NCBI GenBank assembly: GCA_016342755.1
Contig: JAEINS010000025.1
Location: 1 to 64,000 of the forward strand
Source of the DNA: Melioribacteraceae bacterium
GTDB taxonomy: Bacteria; Bacteroidota; Ignavibacteria; Ignavibacteriales; Melioribacteraceae
Direction: 5' to 3'
Length of the DNA stretch: 64,000 bases
Under the pieces are notes generated by a model. That model saw only the letters and a list, made by a program, of their open reading frames with translations. It did not search any database and was not told the origin of the DNA. Position numbers and translations under genes: made by a program. Below are positions 9,029-17,227 of this stretch, piece after piece. Each line of letters opens with the position of its first letter. The first letter of the stretch is position 1.

Positions 9029-9943
9029 TTAATTCTTTTTCTTAATTATATACTCTAGTTTATTGGGTTCAGTCCTTACAAGTGATGTAAAGGTGGGATA
9101 AATAATACGAGGTTGAATTGCACCTAATGAGTCATCAATAGCTTGCTTATAATTTATATATGCTGTTATACTTTCTTTTTCTAACTTGGAAAGTTTATTA
9201 ATTCCGCCTCTTAAAATCACATCTACAGTTGATGGATACAATTGAAGATATTGAAAATAGGGAACTCCTCTGGTCTCAACCGGAACATCTTCAAATGTTA
9301 AATCAATAATTTTTTCTACTTCAAATTGAAGCAATGTTTTATCTAGTGAATAATTTATATTATCAATTTGTTCTAACTCAAGATATTCTGATACAGATTT
9401 ATCAAGGTCTTCAAATTCTTTTAATATAGTACTAATAGAGTTTATCTTAGTTAATTCGTTTTTTGTACCTGATATTAAAATAGAATCGGGTACAATTTTA
9501 ATATCTGAAACAACTCCGTAACCAACTCTGTAACCCGGTAAAATATTTGGGAAAATCGGGACCAGTTTTGAATTTACTTTATCAACCTTAAAATTAATTC
9601 TTTCAGGCAGCATTTCAATTACCTGAATAGTTGAAGGTAATCGGGAATTACGGTCTAGTTCATCCCTCAAAAAAATTTCATGCCTGCCACTGTCATTTTT
9701 TGCAGAAATATCATAATTAAAATCCGGGCCCCAGACTAACTTGGCTAAATCCCATCCCTGACCCTTAACTCTGATAGTTATATCGGATGATGAAATACCG
9801 GCTATATCATAATTCTCTGGTACGTTTGATACTCTCACTTCAGGAGTAATAGTAGTTCTGTACTCTCCCGATAAGGAAATATACCCCCAAAGTAAAATTG
9901 AGAATAAACTTATTAATACTATTGAAATAACTTTTGACTTCAT
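9029..9943 (-). CDS. YbbR-like domain membrane protein (CdaR-like)
   Basis: This 304-residue protein has one N-terminal membrane helix (VISIVLISLFSILLWGYISLS) and then extracytoplasmic YbbR-like beta domains. Repeats such as VRVSNVPENYDIAG / ITIRVKGQGWDLA and a later PVETRGVPYFQ segment support this. In Firmicutes the related CdaR regulates the diadenylate cyclase CdaA; no cdaA gene is next to it here, so that role is uncertain. I selected the ATG at 9943 rather than a TTG 15 bases upstream because TTTCGGGT precedes it. The gene starts 12 bases after the terminator of the BMC unit. Confidence 0.8.
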   Translation of the reverse strand: MKSKVISIVLISLFSILLWGYISLSGEYRTTITPEVRVSNVPENYDIAGISSSDITIRVKGQGWDLAKLVWGPDFNYDISAKNDSGRHEIFLRDELDRNSRLPSTIQVIEMLPERINFKVDKVNSKLVPIFPNILPGYRVGYGVVSDIKIVPDSILISGTKNELTKINSISTILKEFEDLDKSVSEYLELEQIDNINYSLDKTLLQFEVEKIIDLTFEDVPVETRGVPYFQYLQLYPSTVDVILRGGINKLSKLEKESITAYINYKQAIDDSLGAIQPRIIYPTFTSLVRTEPNKLEYIIKKKN

Positions 9944-9954
9944 ACCCGAAAGAT

Positions 9955-9982
9955 ACAAAAAAACTCCACATTTGCGGAGTTT
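9955..9982 (-). terminator. Intrinsic terminator after the BMC gene pair
   Basis: On the minus strand, AAACTCC and GGAGTTT form a 7-bp stem with an 8-base loop, followed directly by a run of seven U residues in the transcript. It is 26 bases beyond the stop of the acidic BMC gene and would separate that unit from the ybbR-tmk operon. Confidence 0.75.
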
Positions 9983-10008
9983 AATTCTGTGTAATATTTA
10001 TAAAAATG

Positions 10009-11193
10009 TCATAAAGTACGGAAATGATCTAGCAGTTCATTTTTATTTGCTTTCGAAATATCCCGCCCTTTAATTGGAAAGTCTTCAATACTTCTTGCAA
10101 GTCTTCTTAAATCCGGTACACTCATTTTTTGCAATTCATCTAATGAAATCGAATTCAGATCCGTATCAATTATTTTTTCTTCACCTAAATCAGTTTCATC
10201 ATCTTCAATTGAATCAGAATCTTCAATATCTTCTTCATCAACTGATTCTTCTACAATTTCCTCCTCTGGTTCCTCAGTTTCCCCAATATCCTCTGTTTTT
10301 AAAATAGATACTAATTCTTCCTCAACAGGAATATCTTCCTCATCAATTTTTTCAATCGATCCTAAATCTTCAGATTTTTCAAACTCAGTCTCATTCTCAA
10401 TCTTTTCTTCTGAAGTTTCATTTAATTCAGAATTATCCCCAGAATCTTCCCGATTATGAATAATTTCCTCTTCCGCAATTTCCTCTTCAATAATAAGATC
10501 ACTTAGTTCTGTCTCTTCCGGTATTTCACCGGCTTCATCCTCAGTACTCAATTGAGTAATAATTTCTTCATCTTCGTCAAGAACTTCATCAATAATATCA
10601 TTTACAAATCCATCATCAGGTTTTGTATCAGATTTCGCGTCATCAATGTTTTCTTCTATCGCCTCATTAAAATCATTATCAAAAAGAGACGGAATTGAAT
10701 TTTCTTCCTTTTTAACAGTCTTGGGTTTTACAGCAGGTATTGTGGTAAATTTAGATTCATCAAGTTCTTCTTCAAAATTATTTTCTTCTTCCGCAGAATC
10801 TTCTTCAGGAGATTTTATCTCTGTTATCTCTTCATCAGATTCAGTTTCATTATCATTAATTTCTTCAATAATATCAGAAGCAATTTCTTTAATATCTTTT
10901 TTTAGAGGAGCCCAAACCTTTTTTTTGTTTTCAATTAATCCTTTTAGATCATCATGAGGACGAGGTATAATATGTGCCGATACTAGCTGCCCGACTCTTT
11001 TAGCCGCAGCAGAACCAGCATCTAAAGCCGCTTTAACGGCTGCAACTTCACCAGTAATTTTAATTGTAATAAGGGCTGCAGAACTTTTTTCTCTGCTGAC
11101 TATTTTTATATCAGCTGCTTTAGCCATAGCATCAGCAGCTTCAATAGCACTAATCAACCCTTTGGTTTCAATTAATCCAAGAGCTTCATTCAT
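10009..11193 (-). CDS. BMC-domain shell protein with long acidic tail and Rho-N/SAP-like C-terminus
   Basis: Residues 1-92 form a BMC (Pfam 00936) domain: EALGLIETKGLISAIEAADA, AALDAGSAAAKRVG and HIIPRPHDDL all match hexamer-forming shell proteins. The pore-loop segment reads KSSAAL instead of the usual glycine-rich loop. Residues ~95-345 are an extreme Glu/Asp-rich, probably disordered region. The last ~45 residues (SLDELQKMSVPDLRRLARS, then KANKNELLDHFRTL) resemble the Rho N-terminal / SAP helical fold that often binds nucleic acid; this is pattern recognition only. The gene begins 8 bases after the canonical BMC gene and lacks a good ribosome binding site, so it may be translated at lower level by coupling. 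The closest analogy I know is EutK, a shell protein with a C-terminal nucleic-acid-binding-like domain. Confidence 0.85.
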   Translation of the reverse strand: MNEALGLIETKGLISAIEAADAMAKAADIKIVSREKSSAALITIKITGEVAAVKAALDAGSAAAKRVGQLVSAHIIPRPHDDLKGLIENKKKVWAPLKKDIKEIASDIIEEINDNETESDEEITEIKSPEEDSAEEENNFEEELDESKFTTIPAVKPKTVKKEENSIPSLFDNDFNEAIEENIDDAKSDTKPDDGFVNDIIDEVLDEDEEIITQLSTEDEAGEIPEETELSDLIIEEEIAEEEIIHNREDSGDNSELNETSEEKIENETEFEKSEDLGSIEKIDEEDIPVEEELVSILKTEDIGETEEPEEEIVEESVDEEDIEDSDSIEDDETDLGEEKIIDTDLNSISLDELQKMSVPDLRRLARSIEDFPIKGRDISKANKNELLDHFRTL

Positions 11194-11201
11194 AAAATAT
11201 A

Positions 11202-11480
11202 TTAAGCGCGTTTTGGAAGAATTGTTTCTACGTCTGTATGCGGACGTGGAATAACATGTACTGATACAAGTTCACCAACTCTTTGTGCAGCGGCTGCACC
11301 AGCATCTGTTGCTGCTTTTACTGCACCAACGTCTCCCCTAACCATTACAGTTACGAATCCGCCGCCAATTGTTTCTTTTCCTATAAGTTCAACTTTTGCT
11401 GCTTTTACCATAGCATCCGCAGCTTCTACAGCACCAACCAAGCCTTTGGTTTCTATCATTCCAAGTGCGTCTAAAGTCAT
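11202..11480 (-). CDS. Bacterial microcompartment shell protein, hexameric BMC-H type
   Basis: The 92-residue product is a classic single-domain BMC-H protein of the PduA/EutM/RmmH type. It begins [20 protein letters not shown], has the pore loop KETIGGGF, and ends with [16 protein letters not shown]. Such proteins form flat hexamers that tile the shell of metabolosomes and carboxysomes, with the central pore admitting small metabolites. GGAG lies 7 bases before the ATG. It is the first gene of a two-gene unit. No pentamer (BMC-P), trimer (BMC-T), aldehyde dehydrogenase or signature enzyme gene occurs in this window, so it would be a satellite shell locus. Confidence 0.96.
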   Translation of the reverse strand: MTLDALGMIETKGLVGAVEAADAMVKAAKVELIGKETIGGGFVTVMVRGDVGAVKAATDAGAAAAQRVGELVSVHVIPRPHTDVETILPKRA

Positions 11481-11514
11481 AAATCTGCTCCAAATTTGGT
11501 TAAAATTCTTTTCG

Positions 11515-11543
11515 AAAATAATCTATATAGCTATAAATGTCAA
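11515..11543 (-). promoter_or_regulatory. Candidate promoter of the BMC gene pair
   Basis: On the minus strand, TTGACA (11543-11538) and TATTTT (11520-11515) are separated by 17 bases, matching a housekeeping-type -35/-10 pair. Transcription would begin near 11508, about 28 bases before the BMC-H start codon. Bacteroidota can use a different promoter consensus, so this needs mapping. Confidence 0.45.
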
Positions 11544-11570
11544 TTATAATTAAACTTTATTATCAATAAT

Positions 11571-11993
11571 TTACAATAACTTTTCCCTTAAATACTCTTC
11601 CAGAATAACGGCGGCGGCATTTTTATCAATTATGCCTTTATCGCGTCTTTTCTTTTTAGAAACAACCGATGCAATTACTCTTTCTTTAGCAATTGAAGAA
11701 GAATATCTTTCATCAACAAAAACCACTTGCTGCGATATTTTTTTCTCAAGTTCGTTTTTAAATTCTATTACATCGTCTGTTATATGCGATTTCTCGCCGT
11801 TTTCTCTTAATGGATATCCTAAAACTACTTCACAAACTTCATAATCAGAAAAAAGTTTTAAGAGATTTATCCAAAATCTATCATCATTTTTTAATGTGAT
11901 TAATGGAGACGCAAACATTTTAAGCGGATCGGTTATAGCAATACCAACTCTTTTTAATCCATAATCTATTGCTAAAATTCTTTCTTCTTTCAC
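11571..11993 (-). CDS. ruvX: Holliday junction resolvase-like RuvX (YqgF)
   Basis: RuvX/YqgF proteins have an RNase H fold and act on pre-16S rRNA 5' ends and/or Holliday junctions. The 140-residue length is normal. The N-terminal motif ILAIDYGLKRVGIAITDP carries the first catalytic Asp, VVLGYPLRENGEKS the second acidic region, and FVDERYSSSIAKE the third; KNAAAVILEEYL near the end supplies the last acidic position. The start codon is GTG, 4 bases after the relA/spoT stop, so it is translated with that gene. Confidence 0.93.
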   Translation of the reverse strand: MKEERILAIDYGLKRVGIAITDPLKMFASPLITLKNDDRFWINLLKLFSDYEVCEVVLGYPLRENGEKSHITDDVIEFKNELEKKISQQVVFVDERYSSSIAKERVIASVVSKKKRRDKGIIDKNAAAVILEEYLREKLL

Positions 11994-11997
11994 TTAG

Positions 11998-14175
11998 CTA
12001 CTTCAATAAATTATAACGTTCTACTGAATAAAGACCCTTTAATTTCTTTAGGCGTTCAATCAGTCTTTGTAAATGTTCAAGATCTTTTACATAAACCGCA
12101 ATAGTACCCAAAAATAAAGAACCCTGTGTATTAATATTTACCGCTTTAATATTAGTGCTTTTATAATTGGTTATTGAATTTGATATTTCAGTCAATAGTC
12201 CCGGTGAATCCTCCCCTTTTATATTTATTCCGGCAACAAAATCGGCAGAATCCATTTTAGGCCAATTTACAGGAACTAATCTATCCTCTTTATGATTAGA
12301 CATCTTCATCAAATTTCTGCAATCTTTACGATGTACCTTTATCCCCTCACCAATTGTAATATATCCAACAATTGGATCTCCCGGAATTGGATTACAGCAT
12401 TTTGCATAACTATATTCAATACCTTTATGATCACCTTCAATAACAACACCGCCGGCAGTCTTCCTTGCAATATCAGCAAACTGATCAAAATTATCCCCGG
12501 TTCTGATCTCTTCTTTTTTCTCTTCTTCTTCAGACGGATTTAATATTTCATTAAGATCAATTTTTTCATGATATATTGATTTAAAGAACTGGGCAGAATT
12601 ATCAAATTTAAGTTTGCGGGATAATTTAGCAATATCATCGGCAGTAAAATTAAGCTTCAGCTTTCTAATCTTACGTTCCCAAATCTCTTTACCGGCATCA
12701 ACAAATTTTTCTTCTTCTTTGTTTATATATTTTCTAATATACGATTTTGCTTTATGTGTCTTTACAAAACGAAGCCAGCCACGGTTTGGATGCTGATTTT
12801 TAGAAGTGATTATATCAACCACATCACCGCTGTTTAACTGAGTATCCAAAGGTACAATCTTACCATTTACCTTTGCTCCAATACATTGGTGACCAACCCT
12901 CGAATGAATATCGAATGCAAAATCGACTGAAGTGGAATTAACCGGCAGTCTTCTTAAATCGCCTTGCGGAGTAAATATATATATTTCGTCCTGATAAAGA
13001 TTCAGTTTAAAACTAGCCAGAATTTCTTTGGAAGCTTCGTCTCTATTAACATTTTCAAAAATATCACGAATCCAGTTAACCCAGTCTTCCATGTCTCTAT
13101 CGGACTGCATCATATTTTCTTTATATTTCCAATGAGCTGCAACACCTCGTTCTGCAATCTCATGCATCTTTCTGGTTCTTATCTGAATTTCAACTAATTT
13201 TCCGCCTGGTCCCACAACTGTGTTATGTATAGACTGATAATTGTTTTTTTTCGGGATAGAAATATAATCTTTGAACCTATCGGGAATTGGCTTGTACATT
13301 TGGTTTATAATACCCAGCACATAATAACACTCGTTTGGATCGTCATTTTCAAGGATAATACGGATTGCTAAAAGATCGTAAATCTCCTCCATACCGGTAT
13401 TTTGTTTTATCATTTTTTTATAGATGGAAAAAAAATGTTTTGCTCTTGATCCTAACTGATATTCAATACCGTGTTCTTTAAGTTTTTCTTTTATTGGTGT
13501 ATTGAATTTTTTTAAGTATTCTTCCCTTTCAAATCTTTTATCGTTTACTTCCCTTGTAATTTCAGAATAGGCTTCTTTATTAAGGTATTTAAATGAAAGA
13601 TCTTCAAGTTCCCATTTAACCTGACCCAAACCAAATCTATTTGCAAACGGGGCATATATTTCTAAAGTTTCCTGGGCAATTCTTCTCTGTTTTTCCGGCT
13701 TAACAAATTCTAATGTGCGCATGTTGTGAAGTCTGTCAGCAAACTTAACCAGAATAACACGAACATCTTTAACCATCGATAATAAAAGTTTTCTATAGTT
13801 TTCGGCCTGAGAAATCTCGTGTCCAATAAAAACACCGCCGATTTTTGTTACACCATTAACTATCTCTGCTACTTCGGCACCAAATTCTTTTTCAATAAAC
13901 TCAAGTTTAAACTCTGTATCTTCAACTACATCGTGTAATAAAGCAGCTATAACTGATATATCATCTAACGCAATTTCACTGGCTACAATTAAAGAAACTT
14001 CGTAGGGGTGCATAAAATAAGGCTCTCCCGAAGCTCTAAAATCATTTTTGTGTGCTTCAATGCTTAGCTTAAAAGCTTTCTTAAGGAGATCAACATCAAC
14101 ATTTGTTAAATTTGTCTCACAAACCTTAATAAGATTTTGAAGCATTTCATCCAATTTTTCTTTACTTACTTCCAT
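11998..14175 (-). CDS. relA/spoT: Bifunctional (p)ppGpp synthetase/hydrolase, RelA/SpoT family
   Basis: This enzyme makes and degrades the stringent-response alarmone (p)ppGpp. The 725-residue product has the full Rel order. An HD hydrolase domain carries ALLHDVVEDT. The synthetase domain has IPDRFKDYISIPK, where RFKD is the charge pattern of bifunctional enzymes rather than the EFDD of synthetase-only RelA, and EIQIRT. A TGS domain follows (IYIFTPQGDLRRLP) and a C-terminal ACT domain starts near INIKGEDSPGLLTEIS. A Cys/His segment (KCCNPIPGDPIVGY) lies before the ACT. Because the hydrolase motif is intact and no second Rel gene is seen, it is probably the main Rel enzyme. Confidence 0.96.
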   Translation of the reverse strand: MEVSKEKLDEMLQNLIKVCETNLTNVDVDLLKKAFKLSIEAHKNDFRASGEPYFMHPYEVSLIVASEIALDDISVIAALLHDVVEDTEFKLEFIEKEFGAEVAEIVNGVTKIGGVFIGHEISQAENYRKLLLSMVKDVRVILVKFADRLHNMRTLEFVKPEKQRRIAQETLEIYAPFANRFGLGQVKWELEDLSFKYLNKEAYSEITREVNDKRFEREEYLKKFNTPIKEKLKEHGIEYQLGSRAKHFFSIYKKMIKQNTGMEEIYDLLAIRIILENDDPNECYYVLGIINQMYKPIPDRFKDYISIPKKNNYQSIHNTVVGPGGKLVEIQIRTRKMHEIAERGVAAHWKYKENMMQSDRDMEDWVNWIRDIFENVNRDEASKEILASFKLNLYQDEIYIFTPQGDLRRLPVNSTSVDFAFDIHSRVGHQCIGAKVNGKIVPLDTQLNSGDVVDIITSKNQHPNRGWLRFVKTHKAKSYIRKYINKEEEKFVDAGKEIWERKIRKLKLNFTADDIAKLSRKLKFDNSAQFFKSIYHEKIDLNEILNPSEEEEKKEEIRTGDNFDQFADIARKTAGGVVIEGDHKGIEYSYAKCCNPIPGDPIVGYITIGEGIKVHRKDCRNLMKMSNHKEDRLVPVNWPKMDSADFVAGINIKGEDSPGLLTEISNSITNYKSTNIKAVNINTQGSLFLGTIAVYVKDLEHLQRLIERLKKLKGLYSVERYNLLK

Positions 14176-14221
14176 CTATATCTAACTTTTATTTCGCCAA
14201 TTATTAAAAACAAAAAATGAA

Positions 14222-15256
14222 TTATTCTTTCCGCGTTTTGTTGATCCTCTCAAAAGCCCTATCTTTAAGCTCTTTTACATCAACCAATTTATTTTCAAGC
14301 CTATTATTAACATATTCTGAGAGATTGTCAATACTTAAGATATTATTGCAAACAGAAAACGCCTCTTGATAATTGCCAAATCTAAAATGAAGTTCGGCTA
14401 TTTTCTTTTTCAGCTCAATTCTCTTCAGGTTATTTTCTATAACATATACAGGATATGAATTTAGTATTCTTGTGAATTCACCAATAGCTGAAACATCTTT
14501 TTTTATAGATAAAATATGCGCATACAGAAATCTGATATTTCTACTTTCCGGGAATTCTTCAATTAAAAGTTCGGATAACTCTAATGCGTCATCAAACCGC
14601 TCTTCATTCACATAAACCCAGAATAATTGATCACCAGTAAATGCTCTGCTATATTGCACTTTCTTAAAGGCAGTTTCTAAATTTAAAATCCCCTGTTCCC
14701 TTTTATCCGGTATTAATGGCAGCCAGTTAAATACACTTGTTTTATCACCCATCCAATATTGATAAGAACCAATTGCCCCTTGAGCTTCATAAAAGGTAGA
14801 ATCTATTTCCAGGCAATCTTTATAATAACTGTTGGATTCCGAAGCCCATGAAAAAGCGGCAAGGTAATTTTTGTTTAATAAATTGTAATAGGAATAATAA
14901 CCCGTGGATAAAGCTTTGTAATAAACAGTCCACAGTTTTGTTGATTTTTTTTCGAGTAATTTATCGCATTGTTTATTTGAGATTCTCAACAAACTATCAA
15001 TTTTTTCTTCTTCAAATGGAATTCCATAATCAATAGATTTGGCTATTAATAAAGCCGCTTCATACAAATTACCTATCGGAATTTCACTATACTCACTTTT
15101 AAATATATTAATTTCAGAATATGCAGAATCATAAAAATGATTAACAATCTTTGTAAGAGTAGTTTCCATTAATGAATCTACTCTTACATCAGGATGACTT
15201 TGACATTTGAAAGAATTATATAATAGCAGACTAAAAAGTACCGTACGTCCTATCAC
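14222..15256 (-). CDS. TPR-like exported protein of unknown function
   Basis: I do not recognise a named family. The ~344-residue protein begins with a short hydrophobic export segment (VLFSLLLYNSF) followed by a Cys (KCQSH), so it could be a lipoprotein or secreted protein. The rest is helical with TPR-like spacing, for example FYEAQGAIGSYQYWMGDK, FDDALELSELLIEEFPESRNI and LHFRFGNYQEAFSVCNNIL. I chose the GTG at 15256 because AGGAG lies 6 bases upstream; an ATG at 15262 directly abuts that AGGAG. It overlaps the end of upp by 26 bases, so it is translated with it. Confidence 0.75.
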   Translation of the reverse strand: MIGRTVLFSLLLYNSFKCQSHPDVRVDSLMETTLTKIVNHFYDSAYSEINIFKSEYSEIPIGNLYEAALLIAKSIDYGIPFEEEKIDSLLRISNKQCDKLLEKKSTKLWTVYYKALSTGYYSYYNLLNKNYLAAFSWASESNSYYKDCLEIDSTFYEAQGAIGSYQYWMGDKTSVFNWLPLIPDKREQGILNLETAFKKVQYSRAFTGDQLFWVYVNEERFDDALELSELLIEEFPESRNIRFLYAHILSIKKDVSAIGEFTRILNSYPVYVIENNLKRIELKKKIAELHFRFGNYQEAFSVCNNILSIDNLSEYVNNRLENKLVDVKELKDRAFERINKTRKE

Positions 15257-15857
15257 CAGCATCTCCTAAACCAGGAAGAATATATCCCTGTTCATTAAGT
15301 TCTCTATCAACAACAGCAGTGTATATTGGAACATCAGGATGATCCTTTCTAATTCTTGCTATTCCTTCGGGCGAAGCAATTAAACATGCAAATATTATAT
15401 CATTAGCTTCTTTGTTTTTGAGAAATGAAATTGCTGCTGAACCGCTGCCGCCGGTAGCAAGCATCGGATCAATTACAATTGTTTTCGAAATTTCTAAATT
15501 TTTTGGAGCTTTATAGTAATAATCAATTGGCTGTAAAGTTTCTTCATCTCTTTGAAGTCCAATATGCCCGACCTTTGCGTTTGGTATCATTTCAATAAAT
15601 GAATTTACCATACTTAAACCCGCACGCAAAACCGGCACCAAAACTGTCTGATGCGCAATATCATAACCTTTTGTTACTTCTAGCGGAGTTTCAACTTCAA
15701 TTTCTTTCAAAGTAAAATCTTTGCTTATCTCATTAACCAAAGCATAAGCTATTCTTCTTAAAGCAAGTCTAAACTGATACTCTTCTGTCTTATGGTTTCT
15801 AAGAATTGTTATATCTCTTTTTACTAACGGATTATCTACTACTGTCAAACTACTCAT
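15231..15857 (-). CDS. upp: Uracil phosphoribosyltransferase
   Basis: Upp converts uracil and PRPP to UMP in pyrimidine salvage. The 208-residue protein has the usual length. The PRPP-binding loop is VIDPMLATGGSGSAAISFL, and the uracil-binding C-terminal part is YILPGLGDAGDRTYGT. GAGGATAAAT precedes the ATG. It follows the CoA-disulfide-reductase-like gene by two bases and overlaps the TPR gene downstream, forming a three-gene run with no metabolic theme that I can see. Confidence 0.97.
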   Translation of the reverse strand: MSSLTVVDNPLVKRDITILRNHKTEEYQFRLALRRIAYALVNEISKDFTLKEIEVETPLEVTKGYDIAHQTVLVPVLRAGLSMVNSFIEMIPNAKVGHIGLQRDEETLQPIDYYYKAPKNLEISKTIVIDPMLATGGSGSAAISFLKNKEANDIIFACLIASPEGIARIRKDHPDVPIYTAVVDRELNEQGYILPGLGDAGDRTYGTF

Positions 15858-15859
15858 AT

Positions 15860-17227
15860 TTATCCTCTTATAATTTTTCTTCCTAAAACTGATAGTATAT
15901 TTATAAATGGAGACATTGGCGGAGTATAGTTAAAATCCATCTCTGCCAAAGATTCCACACTACTTTTATTATAAATTAAAGATGAAATTAAATCCGCATA
16001 TCCAACAACTTCTTTTTCACCGATAAACGAAGCACCTAAAATATTTTTTGAATAATCATCATATACAATCTTTGCAAATACAGATGAACTTTCCGGCATT
16101 ACTTTTACCAGATTTGGAATTTCGGCGCTAACAGATTTTACATTTCTATTAAACTTTAAAGCTTCCGATTCTTTTAATCCAACGGAAGTATATACTTTAT
16201 CAAAAACTTTAACCGCAATATTTTTTATTGCCGGATTAAGTTTATTAAATCCACCGGCAGCATTAGTGCCTGCAACGTGACCCTGTGCATGTGCCATTGT
16301 AGCCATTGGAAAATAGTCAGGACGATTTGTGATTTTGTTTTTTACTTCAATACAATCGCCGGCAGCATAAATGTGAGGATCGGAAGTCTTACATCTGTTA
16401 TCTGTTTTTATTCCTCCAAGCTTACCGATTTCTAATTTGCAACTTTTAGCTAAATCTATATTTGGTTCAATTCCCGCCGTAGAAAAAAACACATCAAATT
16501 CTTTTAAGTATCCATCAGCTTTAATCTTGGTTAATCTATTATTTTCTTTATATACCTGAAGATTTTCACATTTACCGTAAAATTCCACACCATTACTTTT
16601 AATATGATTTAAGATAATACTTTGAATCTCATCTTCAGAATCTGCCATCGGCATTTCATTAATATCAAAAAGAGAAACGCACAGATTCAATTTTTTCAAA
16701 GCTTCAGAAATTTCTACTCCGATGTAGCCGGCTCCAAAAACAGCAGCCTTTTTTACAGCGTTATCGGTTAAATAGTTTTCGATCTTAATTAAATCAGTAA
16801 CTGATTTTATTGTAAAAACATTATCGAGCGTAGAGGGAATATTTTCTATCTCTTTTGGTCTTGAACCTGTTGTTAATATAAGTTTATCATATTCAAAAGT
16901 TTTTGATTCCCCGATTTTTAGATCAATTACATTAACTAGTTTTGCCCGTTTATTTATTGATTCAACTTTGTGAAAATTAAATACTTTCACACCCTTTTCA
17001 TGGTAAAATTTTTCCGGTGTAAAAAATATAATTTCGTTATAGTCGCCAATTTTCCCAGATAGAACATAAGGCAATTCACATGTTCCGGTCGAAATAAACT
17101 CAGTAGCTTCAAACAAAATAACATTTGCTTTAGGATTTACTCTTTTGGCTTTTGCGGCAGCAGCCGAACCGGCAGCATTTCCACCTACTACAATTATATT
17201 TCCAGAATCAGAAAAATTCAATAACAT
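15860..17227 (-). CDS. FAD/NAD(P)-dependent disulfide oxidoreductase, CoA-disulfide-reductase-like
   Basis: This 455-residue flavoprotein belongs to the single-cysteine branch of the pyridine nucleotide-disulfide reductases (CoA-disulfide reductase, NADH oxidase, NADH peroxidase). FAD-binding GGNAAGSAAAAKAKR lies at the N-terminus. The redox Cys is C50 in STGTCELPYVLSGKI, matching the CoADR/Nox position. The NAD(P)-binding motif is FGAGYIGVEISEAL, and the second FAD motif is IYAAGDCIEV. There is no rhodanese domain at the C-terminus. It could reduce CoA disulfide, polysulfide or O2/H2O2; sequence alone cannot decide. AAGGA directly abuts the ATG, so the TTG at codon 3 is a possible true start. 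Confidence 0.85.
   Translation of the reverse strand: MLLNFSDSGNIIVVGGNAAGSAAAAKAKRVNPKANVILFEATEFISTGTCELPYVLSGKIGDYNEIIFFTPEKFYHEKGVKVFNFHKVESINKRAKLVNVIDLKIGESKTFEYDKLILTTGSRPKEIENIPSTLDNVFTIKSVTDLIKIENYLTDNAVKKAAVFGAGYIGVEISEALKKLNLCVSLFDINEMPMADSEDEIQSIILNHIKSNGVEFYGKCENLQVYKENNRLTKIKADGYLKEFDVFFSTAGIEPNIDLAKSCKLEIGKLGGIKTDNRCKTSDPHIYAAGDCIEVKNKITNRPDYFPMATMAHAQGHVAGTNAAGGFNKLNPAIKNIAVKVFDKVYTSVGLKESEALKFNRNVKSVSAEIPNLVKVMPESSSVFAKIVYDDYSKNILGASFIGEKEVVGYADLISSLIYNKSSVESLAEMDFNYTPPMSPFINILSVLGRKIIRG

Noticed and set aside
10646-10957. Plus-strand serine-rich reading frame opposite the acidic BMC tail
   Set aside because: It is the antisense shadow of the Glu/Asp-rich region; it has no homology or ribosome binding site.
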